Below, in pieces: positions 1-7,226 of a stretch of DNA of 64,000 nucleotides (its first letter is position 1; each line of letters begins with the position of its first letter). This stretch comes from CAMAVH01 sp036500145 (GTDB lineage Bacteria > Pseudomonadota > Alphaproteobacteria > SMXQ01): contig DASYCO010000042.1 of NCBI GenBank assembly GCA_036500145.1, positions 27,871-91,870 on the forward strand, given 5' to 3'. Below the pieces are notes generated by a model. That model was not told where the DNA came from. It made no database searches and saw only the letters and a list, made by a program, of their open reading frames with translations. The position numbers and the translations under genes were made by a program.

Positions 1-523
1 CGCCCGTCGTCGTCACCGGCGTGAACAGGCTGTCGCGCAGCAGCCGCGAGAGCTGGGTGGCGCTGTAGGGCGAGCCCTGGCCGAAGGGCGTGCGGTCGAG
101 CTGGGCCCAGAGCCCGCGCCGGTTCGGCACGACGACGACCATGCGCCCGCCGGCCGCCAGCACGCGCCAGGCTTCGCGCAGCATGGGGCGCAGCTGCTCG
201 GTCTGCTCGACCGCGTGGATCAGCAGCAGGCGGTCCATCGACAGGTCGGGCAGCGGCAATTCCGCCTCGTCGGCCAGCAGCACCTGGTTCGCGCCGGCCG
301 AAGGCCAGGGCAGCACGCCCTGCGCCGGCGGCATGGCGGCGACGACGCGTTCCGCCTCGTCCATGAAGGGGCGCAGGTAGGGCACGGCGTAGCCGAGGCC
401 GAGCACCCGCTGGCCGCGCACGTCGGGCCAGAGGTCGCGCAGCCGGCGGCGCAGCATGCGGCTCACCGCCTGGCCCAGGCTGGTGGCGTAGAAGTCGCGC
501 AGGTCGATGACGTCCGTCCACAT
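1..523 (-). CDS. SAM-dependent methyltransferase (5' part, runs off left edge)
   Basis: The reading frame opens at an ATG at 523 and continues to the window edge, so only about 174 N-terminal residues are visible. The protein begins MWTDVIDLRDFYATSLGQ. It carries the features of class I methyltransferases that sit next to glyoxalase II genes in alphaproteobacteria: a Rossmann entry (RVLGLGYAVPYL), an acidic stretch (LPLPDLSMDRLLLIHAVE) and a post-motif helix and strand (EAWRVLAAGGRMVVVVPNR). The first glycine motif, GLGYA, is looser than the usual GxGxG. It is transcribed divergently from gloB with only 44 bp between start codons, so the two share a promoter region. The methyl acceptor cannot be told from the sequence. 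Confidence 0.8.
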   Translation of the reverse strand, partial: MWTDVIDLRDFYATSLGQAVSRMLRRRLRDLWPDVRGQRVLGLGYAVPYLRPFMDEAERVVAAMPPAQGVLPWPSAGANQVLLADEAELPLPDLSMDRLLLIHAVEQTEQLRPMLREAWRVLAAGGRMVVVVPNRRGLWAQLDRTPFGQGSPYSATQLSRLLRDSLFTPVTTTG

Positions 524-567
524 GAGGGAACATTAGCATAGCCATGGGCCCGTGGTATTCTGGCGCC

Positions 568-1335
568 ATGCTGGAGATTCGCCGCGCCCCCGCCCTGACC
601 GACAATTACCTGTGGCTCGTCCGCGAGCCGCTGAGCGGCTTCGTCGCCGTCGTCGATCCGGCCGAAGCAGCCCCGGTCGAGGCGGCCCTCGCCACGCTCG
701 GCTGGCGCCTCACCCACATCCTGAACACGCATCACCACAAGGACCACACCGGCGGCAACCTCGCCCTGAAGGCGAAATGGAATGCCGCCGTCGTCGGCCC
801 CGCCGCCGACGCCGAGCGCATTCCCGGCATCGACGTGCAGGTCGGCGACGGCGAGACCTACCGCTTCGGCGAGGAGAGCGCCGAAGTGTTCGACGTGCCG
901 GGCCACACGCGCGGCCACATCGCCTTCTGGTTTCCCGACAGCGACGCCCTGTTCTGCGGCGACACGCTGTTCGCGCTCGGCTGCGGCCGCCTGTTCGAGG
1001 GCACGCCGGCGCAGATGTGGCATTCGCTCGGCAAGTTCAACGCCATGCCCGACGAGACGCGCGTGTTCTGCGCCCATGAATACACCCAGTCCAACGCCCG
1101 CTTCGCCCTGACGGTCGACGGCGCAAATCCCGCGCTGCAGGCGCGCGCCCGCGCCGTCGACGCCGCCCGCGCCAAGGGCGAGGCCACCGTCCCTTCCACT
1201 CTCGGCGAGGAGCGCGCCACCAACCCCTTCCTGCGCGCCGACGACCCGGCGCTCGCCCGCGCCGTCGGCCTCGACGCCAGCGACCCCGTCGCCGTCTTCG
1301 CGGAAGTCCGCCAGCGCAAGGACAACTTCAAGTAG
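568..1335 (+). CDS. gloB: Hydroxyacylglutathione hydrolase (glyoxalase II)
   Basis: A 255-residue metallo-beta-lactamase-fold enzyme that hydrolyses S-D-lactoylglutathione to D-lactate and glutathione, the second step of methylglyoxal detoxification in the cytosol. The binuclear metal motif THHHKDHTGG is near residue 52. The later metal ligands are visible in VPGHTRGH, FCGDTLF and CAHEYT. The C-terminal glyoxalase II helices include the substrate-binding ATNPFLR and end RQRKDNF. An ATG at 544 is in frame, but the family normally starts with the MLEIRRAPALTDNY-type sequence, so 568 is chosen. The glutathione S-transferase gene follows 49 bp downstream, a sensible glutathione-linked pair. Confidence 0.95.
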   Translation: MLEIRRAPALTDNYLWLVREPLSGFVAVVDPAEAAPVEAALATLGWRLTHILNTHHHKDHTGGNLALKAKWNAAVVGPAADAERIPGIDVQVGDGETYRFGEESAEVFDVPGHTRGHIAFWFPDSDALFCGDTLFALGCGRLFEGTPAQMWHSLGKFNAMPDETRVFCAHEYTQSNARFALTVDGANPALQARARAVDAARAKGEATVPSTLGEERATNPFLRADDPALARAVGLDASDPVAVFAEVRQRKDNFK

Positions 1336-1384
1336 CCACGACGTCGCCTAAACCCTGTCCGACAAGAAACCTCCGGGAGCATCC

Positions 1385-1987
1385 ATGAAGCTATTCAGTT
1401 CGCCGGCCTCGCCTTACGTGCGCATGGTCGAAGCCGTCAGCATCCTCAAGGGCCTCGACCAGAAGATCGAGAAGCTCCGTGCGCGCGAGGCGGGCGTCGA
1501 CCTCGGCGCGCTCAATCCCCTCAACAAGATCCCGACCCTGACGACCGACGACGGCGAGACGCTGATCGAATCGGCGCTGATCTGCCAGTACCTCGACGAG
1601 ATCGGCCAGGGCCCCAAGCTCTACGGCGCCGACCCCGCCGCGCGCCGGCGCATGCTGCAGCTCGAGGCGCTCGGCCATGGCGTGCTCGACGCCGCCGTCG
1701 CCTGCCGCATGGAAGTGCGCGAGCACACGCCAGACAAGCAGTCGGCGCCGTGGATCGAACGCCAGCAGAAGAAGCTCGACCTCGGCTTCGCCGCCATCGA
1801 GACGGCGCTCGACAAGATCGGGCCGACCCTCGGCGTGCCGCACGTCACCTATGCCTGCATGCTGTTCTTCGTCGACCACCACAAGGTGTTCGAGAGCTGG
1901 CGCGACAAGCATCCCAAGCTCGCCGCCTGGTACGCCGACGTGCGCAAGCAGCCGGCGCTGGCGAAGACCGAGCCCAAGCCGGCCTGA
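1385..1987 (+). CDS. Glutathione S-transferase family protein
   Basis: A 200-residue soluble GST. The N-terminal thioredoxin fold begins MKLFSSPASPYVRM, where a serine takes the place of the catalytic Ser/Cys. It contains the cis-proline motif NKIPTL and the glutathione gamma-glutamyl contact ESALICQYLDE (residues about 62-72). The all-helical C-terminal domain follows to residue 200. A good Shine-Dalgarno (GGGAG) lies just upstream of the ATG. The gene sits between gloB and a cupin gene, with only 3 bp to the latter, so they probably form one transcript. The electrophilic substrate is unknown. Confidence 0.9.
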   Translation: MKLFSSPASPYVRMVEAVSILKGLDQKIEKLRAREAGVDLGALNPLNKIPTLTTDDGETLIESALICQYLDEIGQGPKLYGADPAARRRMLQLEALGHGVLDAAVACRMEVREHTPDKQSAPWIERQQKKLDLGFAAIETALDKIGPTLGVPHVTYACMLFFVDHHKVFESWRDKHPKLAAWYADVRKQPALAKTEPKPA

Positions 1988-1990
1988 CGC

Positions 1991-2434
1991 ATGGCCGCCA
2001 CGGGACGCGAAGGGGACGAGGCGGCGGCGGCGATCATCGCCGCCCTCGGCCTCGCGCCTCATCCCGAGGGCGGCCATTTCAGGGAAACCTGGCGGGATTT
2101 GTCACCAGACGGCGCGCGCGGCCATGGCACGGCGATCTATTATCTGCTGGCTGCGGGCGAGGTTTCGTACTGGCACCGCGTCGACGCGGTGGAGATTTGG
2201 CATCACTACGCGGGCGCGCCGCTGGCGCTGTGCATAGCCGCCCCTGGTGGCGATGCCGTCGCGCATCGCTTGGGGCCGGATGTGCTGAACGGCGCGCAGC
2301 CGCAGCTCGTCGTGCCGAAGGACCATTGGCAGAGTGCCCGCAGCGAAGGGGCCTGGACGCTGGTCGGCTGCACCGTCTCGCCGGCCTTTGAATTTTCCGG
2401 CTTCGAGATGGCGCCGCCCGGCTGGGAGCCCTAA
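1991..2434 (+). CDS. DUF985-family cupin domain protein
   Basis: A 147-residue protein with the DUF985 (cupin_5) signature: a hydrophobic N-terminal helix, then LAPHPEGGHFRETWR, then GTAIYYLLAAGEVSYWHRVDAVE with the cupin-like HRVD...EIWHHYAG, and a C-terminal strand set ending ISPAFEFSGFE-like (here VSPAFEFSGFEMA). Family members are single-domain beta-barrels whose substrate is not firmly known. It starts three bases after the GST stop codon and is likely cotranscribed with gloB and the GST. It converges on phaB with 6 bp between the stop codons. Confidence 0.85.
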   Translation: MAATGREGDEAAAAIIAALGLAPHPEGGHFRETWRDLSPDGARGHGTAIYYLLAAGEVSYWHRVDAVEIWHHYAGAPLALCIAAPGGDAVAHRLGPDVLNGAQPQLVVPKDHWQSARSEGAWTLVGCTVSPAFEFSGFEMAPPGWEP

Positions 2435-2440
2435 AGCCCC

Positions 2441-3163
2441 TCAATACATATGCTGGCCGCCGTTGACCGACAGGGTCGAGCCGGTGATGAAGCCGGCGTC
2501 GTCGGCGACGAGGAACAGCACGGCGCGCGCGATCTCGTGGGCGTGGCCGAGGCGGCCGACCGGGATGCGCGCCACGATCTTCTCCAGCACGTTGGGCGGC
2601 ACGGCGCGCACCATCTCGGTGTCGATGTAGCCCGGCGCGATGGCGTTGACGGTGACGTTCTTCGAAGCGCCTTCCTGGGCCAGCGCCTTGGTGAAGCCGT
2701 GGATGCCCGACTTGGCGGCGGCATAGTTCACTTGGCCGTACTGGCCGGCCTGGCCGTTGATCGAGCCGATGTTGACGATGCGGCCGAAGCTGCGCTCGCG
2801 CATCCCGTCGATGACGACGCGCGACATGTTGAAGCAGGAGCCGAGGTTGGTCTCGATGACGGCCTGCCAGTTCTCCGGCGTCATCTTCACCATGGTGGCG
2901 TCGCGCGTGATGCCGGCGTTGTTCACCAGCACGTCGACCGGGCCGAGGTCGGCGACGATCTGCGCCATGCCGGCCTCGCAGGCGGGGAACTTCGCCACGT
3001 CCCACTTGTAGACGCGCACGCCATGCTCCTTAGCGAAGGCCAGGGCCGCCTCGTCGTTGCTCGCGTAGACCGCCGCGACCTTGTAGCCGGCGTCGCGCAG
3101 CGCCAATGAAATCGCGCCGCCGATGCCTCGCGTGCCGCCCGTCACCACTGCCGTCCGCGTCAT
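2441..3163 (-). CDS. phaB: Acetoacetyl-CoA reductase
   Basis: A 240-residue short-chain dehydrogenase that reduces acetoacetyl-CoA to (R)-3-hydroxybutyryl-CoA with NADPH, the second step of poly-3-hydroxybutyrate synthesis. It contains the N-terminal TGGTRGIG cofactor motif, the NNAG motif, the active-site serine in NIGSINGQAGQYGQ, and YAAAKSG with the catalytic Tyr and Lys (about residues 150-154). The PhaB-specific QAGQYGQVNY segment separates it from FabG. The C-terminus ends TLSVNGGQHMY, typical of PhaB. It lies 146 bp downstream of phaA on the same strand, and a three-copy repeat occupies the gap. Confidence 0.96.
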   Translation of the reverse strand: MTRTAVVTGGTRGIGGAISLALRDAGYKVAAVYASNDEAALAFAKEHGVRVYKWDVAKFPACEAGMAQIVADLGPVDVLVNNAGITRDATMVKMTPENWQAVIETNLGSCFNMSRVVIDGMRERSFGRIVNIGSINGQAGQYGQVNYAAAKSGIHGFTKALAQEGASKNVTVNAIAPGYIDTEMVRAVPPNVLEKIVARIPVGRLGHAHEIARAVLFLVADDAGFITGSTLSVNGGQHMY

Positions 3164-3258
3164 GTCCGTTCTCCCGCTGAAAAAGTCGCCCTGTGTGCCG
3201 TCACGGGCCTTCGCACGAGGCCCTTGGAGTCACGCCAGTCACGTTCCTTGCAATCGCG

Positions 3259-3327
3259 CCGAGCTAGCGCTCGCTTTGCCTGCGAGCTAGCGCTCGCCTC
3301 GCTTGCGAGCTAACGCTCGACGCAGAT
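3259..3327. repeat. Three tandem copies of a 23-bp imperfect dyad repeat
   Basis: Three units with an exact 23-bp period start at 3259, 3282 and 3305. Each has the core CGAGCTAGCGCTCG (third copy CGAGCTAACGCTCG), in which GAGC pairs with GCTC across a short loop. The third copy overlaps the phaA stop codon and encodes its last residues, and the other two fill the phaA-phaB gap. They could act as small hairpins that protect or attenuate the phaA transcript before phaB. Simple duplication without function is equally possible. Confidence 0.75.
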
Positions 3328-4482
3328 CGCGATGCCCATGCCGCCGCCGATGCAGAGCGTCGCCAGGCCCTTCTTGGCGCCGCGCTTCTGCATCTCGTGC
3401 AGCAGCGTCACGAAGATGCGCGTGCCCGAGGCGCCGATCGGATGGCCGAGCGCGATGGCGCCGCCGTTGACGTTGACCTTCGCCGGATCGAAGCCGAGAT
3501 CCTTGCTGACGGCGCAGGCCTGCGCCGCAAAGGCTTCGTTGGCCTCGATCAGGTCGAGGTCGGCGAGCGTCCAGCCCGCCTTCTTCAGCGCCAGCTTGGT
3601 GGCCGGAATGGGGCCCGAGCCCATCAGCGCCGGATCGACGCCGACCTGCGCCCAGGACTTGATCACCGCGAGCGGCGCGACGCCGCGCCTGGCCGCTTCG
3701 GCGGCGCTCATCAGCACCACGGCGGCCGCGCCGTCGTTGAGGCCCGAGGCGTTGCCCGCCGTCACCGTGCCGTCCTTCGCGAAGGCCGGGCGCAGCTTGC
3801 CGAGCGTCTCCGTCGTCGTGCCGTGGCGCGGATATTCGTCCGCGTCGACGACCTCGTCGCCCTTGCGCGTGGAAATCGTGATGGGAAGGATCTCGTCCTT
3901 GAAGCGGCCCGCCTTCTGCGCCGCTTCGGCCTTCTGCTGGCTGGCGGCGGCGAAGGCGTCCTGGTCGGCGCGGCTGATCTGCCACTTGGTCGCGACGTTC
4001 TCGGCCGTGGTGCCCATGTGGTAGCCGTTGAAGGCATCCCACAGGCCGTCCTTGATCATGGTGTCGACCATGGCGAGGTCGCCCATCTTCTGGCCGACGC
4101 GCAGGTTGGCGCAATGCGGCGCGAGGCTCATGCTCTCCTGGCCGCCAGCGACCACGATGCTCGAATCGCCGCTGAGGATCGCCTGGTAGCCGAGCGCCAC
4201 CGACTTCACGCCCGAGCCGCAGACATGGTTGACGCCGTAGGCCGGCACGTCGATCGGCAGGCCCGCCTTGATGCTCGCCTGGCGCGCCGGGTTCTGGCCC
4301 TGGCCGGCAGTGAGCACCTGGCCCATCACCACTTCGCTGACCTCGCCCGCCTCGACCTTGGCGCGCTGGATCGCTTCCGCGATAACGCGCGCGCCGAGTT
4401 CGTGCGCCGGCAGGGTTCCGAGCTTGCCGCCGAACGCGCCGATGGGGGTGCGCACGGCGCCGGCGATGACGATGTCGGCCAT
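3310..4482 (-). CDS. phaA: Acetyl-CoA acetyltransferase (beta-ketothiolase)
   Basis: A 390-residue biosynthetic thiolase that condenses two acetyl-CoA to acetoacetyl-CoA, feeding PhaB. Catalytic features are present: the nucleophile in NHVCGSGVKS (about Cys89), the His in ALGHPIGASGTR (about His347), and the second Cys in ATLCIGGGMGIA (about Cys377). The length and the ends (MADIVIAGAVRTPIG at the start, CVER at the end) match PhaA/AtoB. The stop codon lies inside the third copy of the 23-bp repeat. The gene is the upstream member of a probable phaA-phaB transcript, and its promoter should lie in the 147 bp between it and the synthase gene. Confidence 0.96.
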   Translation of the reverse strand: MADIVIAGAVRTPIGAFGGKLGTLPAHELGARVIAEAIQRAKVEAGEVSEVVMGQVLTAGQGQNPARQASIKAGLPIDVPAYGVNHVCGSGVKSVALGYQAILSGDSSIVVAGGQESMSLAPHCANLRVGQKMGDLAMVDTMIKDGLWDAFNGYHMGTTAENVATKWQISRADQDAFAAASQQKAEAAQKAGRFKDEILPITISTRKGDEVVDADEYPRHGTTTETLGKLRPAFAKDGTVTAGNASGLNDGAAAVVLMSAAEAARRGVAPLAVIKSWAQVGVDPALMGSGPIPATKLALKKAGWTLADLDLIEANEAFAAQACAVSKDLGFDPAKVNVNGGAIALGHPIGASGTRIFVTLLHEMQKRGAKKGLATLCIGGGMGIAICVER

Positions 4483-4629
4483 GGAAATCTCCCAGAGAGG
4501 CGCCGTCAGGACAGCGCGAGACGATGACTCAGTGTAAGCGAGCGCCGGCCGGACACAAGCGGATCGCGGCTTCGTGACGGTCTTGTCGGCGATTGCCTAA
4601 GCGCTATGCATGACGCCGAACTGTCGCTT

Positions 4630-6150
4630 TTAACGGCGCTTCGGTTTCGCCCGCTTGACCGCCTGCTTGACTGGCGCGCGTTTGCTTGACGCGCGTTTGG
4701 CCGAAGGCTTTGCCGTCGCGCGTTTGGCCGCCTTGCGCGGCGGCGTCTTGACCGGAGCTTTGCGCTTCGATGCCGTTTTCGTCGCGCTTTTGCGCTTCGC
4801 GCGCGGCGCCGGGCTCAGTCCGGCGAGCCATTCGGCAATCGGCGTCCAGGTCTGCTGCGCCGCCTGGCGGCCGACGATCATCGCCACATGGCCGCTCGCG
4901 ACGCGGATCGCCGTCGCCTGCGACATCGCCTCCGCCAGTGCCGACGACGACGCCGGCGGCACGATGCGGTCATGCTGCGGCAACAAAAGCAGCGCCGGCT
5001 TGTTCCAGCGTTCGGGAACGATCGTCTCGCCCGCCACCTGCCAGAGCCCGCGCGCCGGCGCGTTCCGGCCATACCAGCCGACCAGGCATTCGGCGGCGAC
5101 CTTGGAGGCCAGCGGCACGCCGTCGTTCACCCAGTCCTCCAGGGCGACGAACAGCGCGCCGTTCTCTTTCGCCTTGCCGTCAGCGCTCGCCTGCTGCGCC
5201 GCGAAGGCGCGGTACTTGCGCGACACCAGGAAGGGGTCGAGACTCGCGAACATCGCCTGCAGCAGGTCGACCGGCAGTTCCGGCAGGGCGGCGAAGGCAG
5301 CCGACAGCGACGCGGCGGAAGCCTCGTCCAGCGGCGCCTTGATCGGCCCGTCGGCCTGGAAGTCCCACGGCGTCGCCAGCAGCGCCAGGCCCGCCACCTG
5401 CGTACCGCGCAATTGGGCCAGCGCCAAGGCAAGGTTGCCGCCCATGCAGTAGCCGAGCAGGACGACGGGGCCGCCCGCCGCGGCGACGGCGGCATCGAGC
5501 GCATGGCCGAGCCGGCCGGCGATGTAGTCGGTGAGGTCGAAGGCGCGTTCCGCCTCGCCCGGCGCGTCCCAGTCGACCAGCAGCGGGCGATGGCCGAGCT
5601 TGGCGAGATGGCGCAGCAGGCTGGTCTCGGCGGTCAGGTCCAGCACGTGGGCGCGGTTGACCAGCGACGGGATCACCAAAAGCGTGACGCCGCTTCCACT
5701 TTTGCCAAAGCCATAGTCGAGCAGCCGCGTCGTGCCGTCGCGCCACAGCACGGGCGGTTCGCGCAAGGTCCGGCGATAGAGATGGTCGCGGTAGGCGGCG
5801 ACGCCGGCGGCGAAATCGAGGAAGCGCCGTTCGCCGACGCGGTCGATGGCGCCCGCCAGTTCCTCAGCGTCGCTTGGGCCGCGCGGCCGCCTGGCCAGTT
5901 CGCGCTGCAGGTCGGCCGCCGCGTCGGCGAGCGGCGCCGGCCAGGGAAAGGTTCCGGCGGCGATCAGCGGCAGCGCCGCGCGCAGGCTCGTCCAGGCCGC
6001 GCCCGCGCTCGCCAGATGCAGCGCCAACGGACGCGGTCCCGTCCGCCGGGGCGGCTTCGACGCCGCCGTCGCCTTGGCGCGCGCGGTCCGCTTCGGCTGA
6101 ACTTTGCGAGGCCGGGCTTTGCGAGGCTGGGCTTTGGGGCGGCGCGCCAT
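4630..6150 (-). CDS. phaC: PHA synthase-like polymerase with basic tails at both ends
   Basis: A 506-residue alpha/beta-hydrolase of the polyhydroxyalkanoate synthase family, which polymerises 3-hydroxyacyl-CoA at the granule surface. The lipase-like box is GYCMGG with a cysteine nucleophile (about Cys233), as in true synthases. The charge-relay Asp is in LLPQHDRIVPP (about 394) and the His in ASGHVAMI (about 418). It is shorter than class I synthases and lacks a recognisable PhaC N-terminal domain. Both ends are strongly basic: residues 1-40 are rich in Lys/Arg/Pro/Ala, and the last 55 or so are histone H1-like Lys/Ala/Pro repeats. The ATG at 6150 starts the basic segment. An in-frame ATG at 6210 is possible but less likely. 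Confidence 0.85.
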   Translation of the reverse strand: MARRPKAQPRKARPRKVQPKRTARAKATAASKPPRRTGPRPLALHLASAGAAWTSLRAALPLIAAGTFPWPAPLADAAADLQRELARRPRGPSDAEELAGAIDRVGERRFLDFAAGVAAYRDHLYRRTLREPPVLWRDGTTRLLDYGFGKSGSGVTLLVIPSLVNRAHVLDLTAETSLLRHLAKLGHRPLLVDWDAPGEAERAFDLTDYIAGRLGHALDAAVAAAGGPVVLLGYCMGGNLALALAQLRGTQVAGLALLATPWDFQADGPIKAPLDEASAASLSAAFAALPELPVDLLQAMFASLDPFLVSRKYRAFAAQQASADGKAKENGALFVALEDWVNDGVPLASKVAAECLVGWYGRNAPARGLWQVAGETIVPERWNKPALLLLPQHDRIVPPASSSALAEAMSQATAIRVASGHVAMIVGRQAAQQTWTPIAEWLAGLSPAPRAKRKSATKTASKRKAPVKTPPRKAAKRATAKPSAKRASSKRAPVKQAVKRAKPKRR

Positions 6151-6394
6151 GGGAAACCGATGCACTCGAGGCGAGGGACGAGAGTAAGGCCGCCTGGCCT
6201 GCCAGCCCATGGCCGGCCGCGGCGATCAGCCAGAGCTTCAGGACGTCGGCGGCGGGCCCCGTCGGCAAGGCGAAGGGACCGTCGGACGCCGTTCCGAGGA
6301 CGCCCGCCTGGCGTTCCCAAAGCTCGAACAGAACCTTCGCAATTGCGTCGAATCCGTCCTCATCGCCTTGATTTCCGCCCCGGCTGCCGCTCAT
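5864..6394 (-). CDS. Possible small ORF overlapping the start of phaC
   Basis: A 176-codon frame opens at an ATG at 6394 and overlaps the first 287 bp of the synthase gene in another frame. The first 75 or so residues look protein-like (FDAIAKVLFELWERQAG, then a small hydrophobic segment LKLWLIAAAGHGLAGQAALL), and they cover the otherwise empty 244 bp upstream of phaC. The remainder is Ser/Pro/Gly/Arg-rich and probably a shadow of phaC. It could be a short PhaE-like or granule-associated protein coupled to phaC, or the mis-framed N-terminus of the synthase after a frameshift. I do not recognise it. Confidence 0.35.
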   Translation of the reverse strand: MSGSRGGNQGDEDGFDAIAKVLFELWERQAGVLGTASDGPFALPTGPAADVLKLWLIAAAGHGLAGQAALLSSLASSASVSHGAPPQSPASQSPASQSSAEADRARQGDGGVEAAPADGTASVGAASGERGRGLDEPARGAAADRRRNLSLAGAARRRGGRPAARTGQAAARPKRR

Positions 6395-6616
6395 CGGCCC
6401 AGCTTACCAGCCGTCCGGCGCCTTCGCCAGGGCGATGCCGCGCCGCAGCGAAGGGCTTGCGCAGCGCAGCATTTTCACGCCATATCTTGCAGGTCGCTGA
6501 CCGGGGAAAGCGTCCTCAAGAGCCGCAAGGGCCGGTCCGCCAACCGTCGAGACTCCCGCGCGCGCATTCAGCGAGCCCGCCTGTCGCGAGCCCGCCCTAT
6601 CACGAGGACGAAGCCC

Positions 6617-7222
6617 ATGGCCGAAACGCCCGGCACGGACAGCCCCGTCATCACCATCAAGAAGTACGCGAACCGCCGCCTCTACAACACGGCGACATCG
6701 AGCTACGTCACGCTGGAGCATCTCGCCCAGATGGTGAAGGACGGCGTCGACTTCGTCGTGCTCGACGCCAAGACGAACGAAGACCTCACCCGCCAGGTGC
6801 TGACGCAGATCATCACCGAGGAAGAGGCCAAGGGCGAGAACCTGCTGCCCATCAAGTTCCTGCGCCAGATGATCGGCTTCTACGGCCACGGCATGCAGGG
6901 CCTGGTGCCGCGCTACCTCGACCTCAGCATGGATTCCTTCTCGCGCAACCAGCAGCAGATCCGCCAGTACATGGAGGAGACCTTCACCGGCCTCTTCCCG
7001 TTCGGCGACAAGATCAGCGAGATGGGCAAGCGCAACATGTCGATGTTCGAAGACGCCATGAAGATGTTCTCGCCCTTCCCCGGCGCCGCGAAGCCGGGCG
7101 CCGCGGAGAGCGAGGCGGGCGACAAGAGCGAGACGGCGGAGATCCGCGACCTCAAGGCCAAGCTCGACATGCTGCAGGGCCAGCTCGACCAGCTGCTGCG
7201 CGACAGCAAAGCCAAGAAATAG
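6617..7222 (+). CDS. phaR: Polyhydroxyalkanoate synthesis repressor PhaR
   Basis: A 201-residue regulator. The N-terminal PHB accumulation regulator DNA-binding domain is clear (ITIKKYANRRLYNT, then a segment with DLTRQVLTQIITEEE). The PHB_acc domain follows (LRQMIGFYGHGMQGLVPRYL). The C-terminal quarter is a heptad-patterned coiled coil (IRDLKAKLDMLQGQLDQLL). PhaR binds both PHA granules and the promoters of phasin genes and of its own gene, releasing repression when polymer forms. It is divergent from the synthase region. The ATG at 6617 lies 7 bp after GAGGACGAAG and is the family start. The larger upstream frame is not coding. Confidence 0.95.
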   Translation: MAETPGTDSPVITIKKYANRRLYNTATSSYVTLEHLAQMVKDGVDFVVLDAKTNEDLTRQVLTQIITEEEAKGENLLPIKFLRQMIGFYGHGMQGLVPRYLDLSMDSFSRNQQQIRQYMEETFTGLFPFGDKISEMGKRNMSMFEDAMKMFSPFPGAAKPGAAESEAGDKSETAEIRDLKAKLDMLQGQLDQLLRDSKAKK

Positions 7223-7226
7223 CCGG

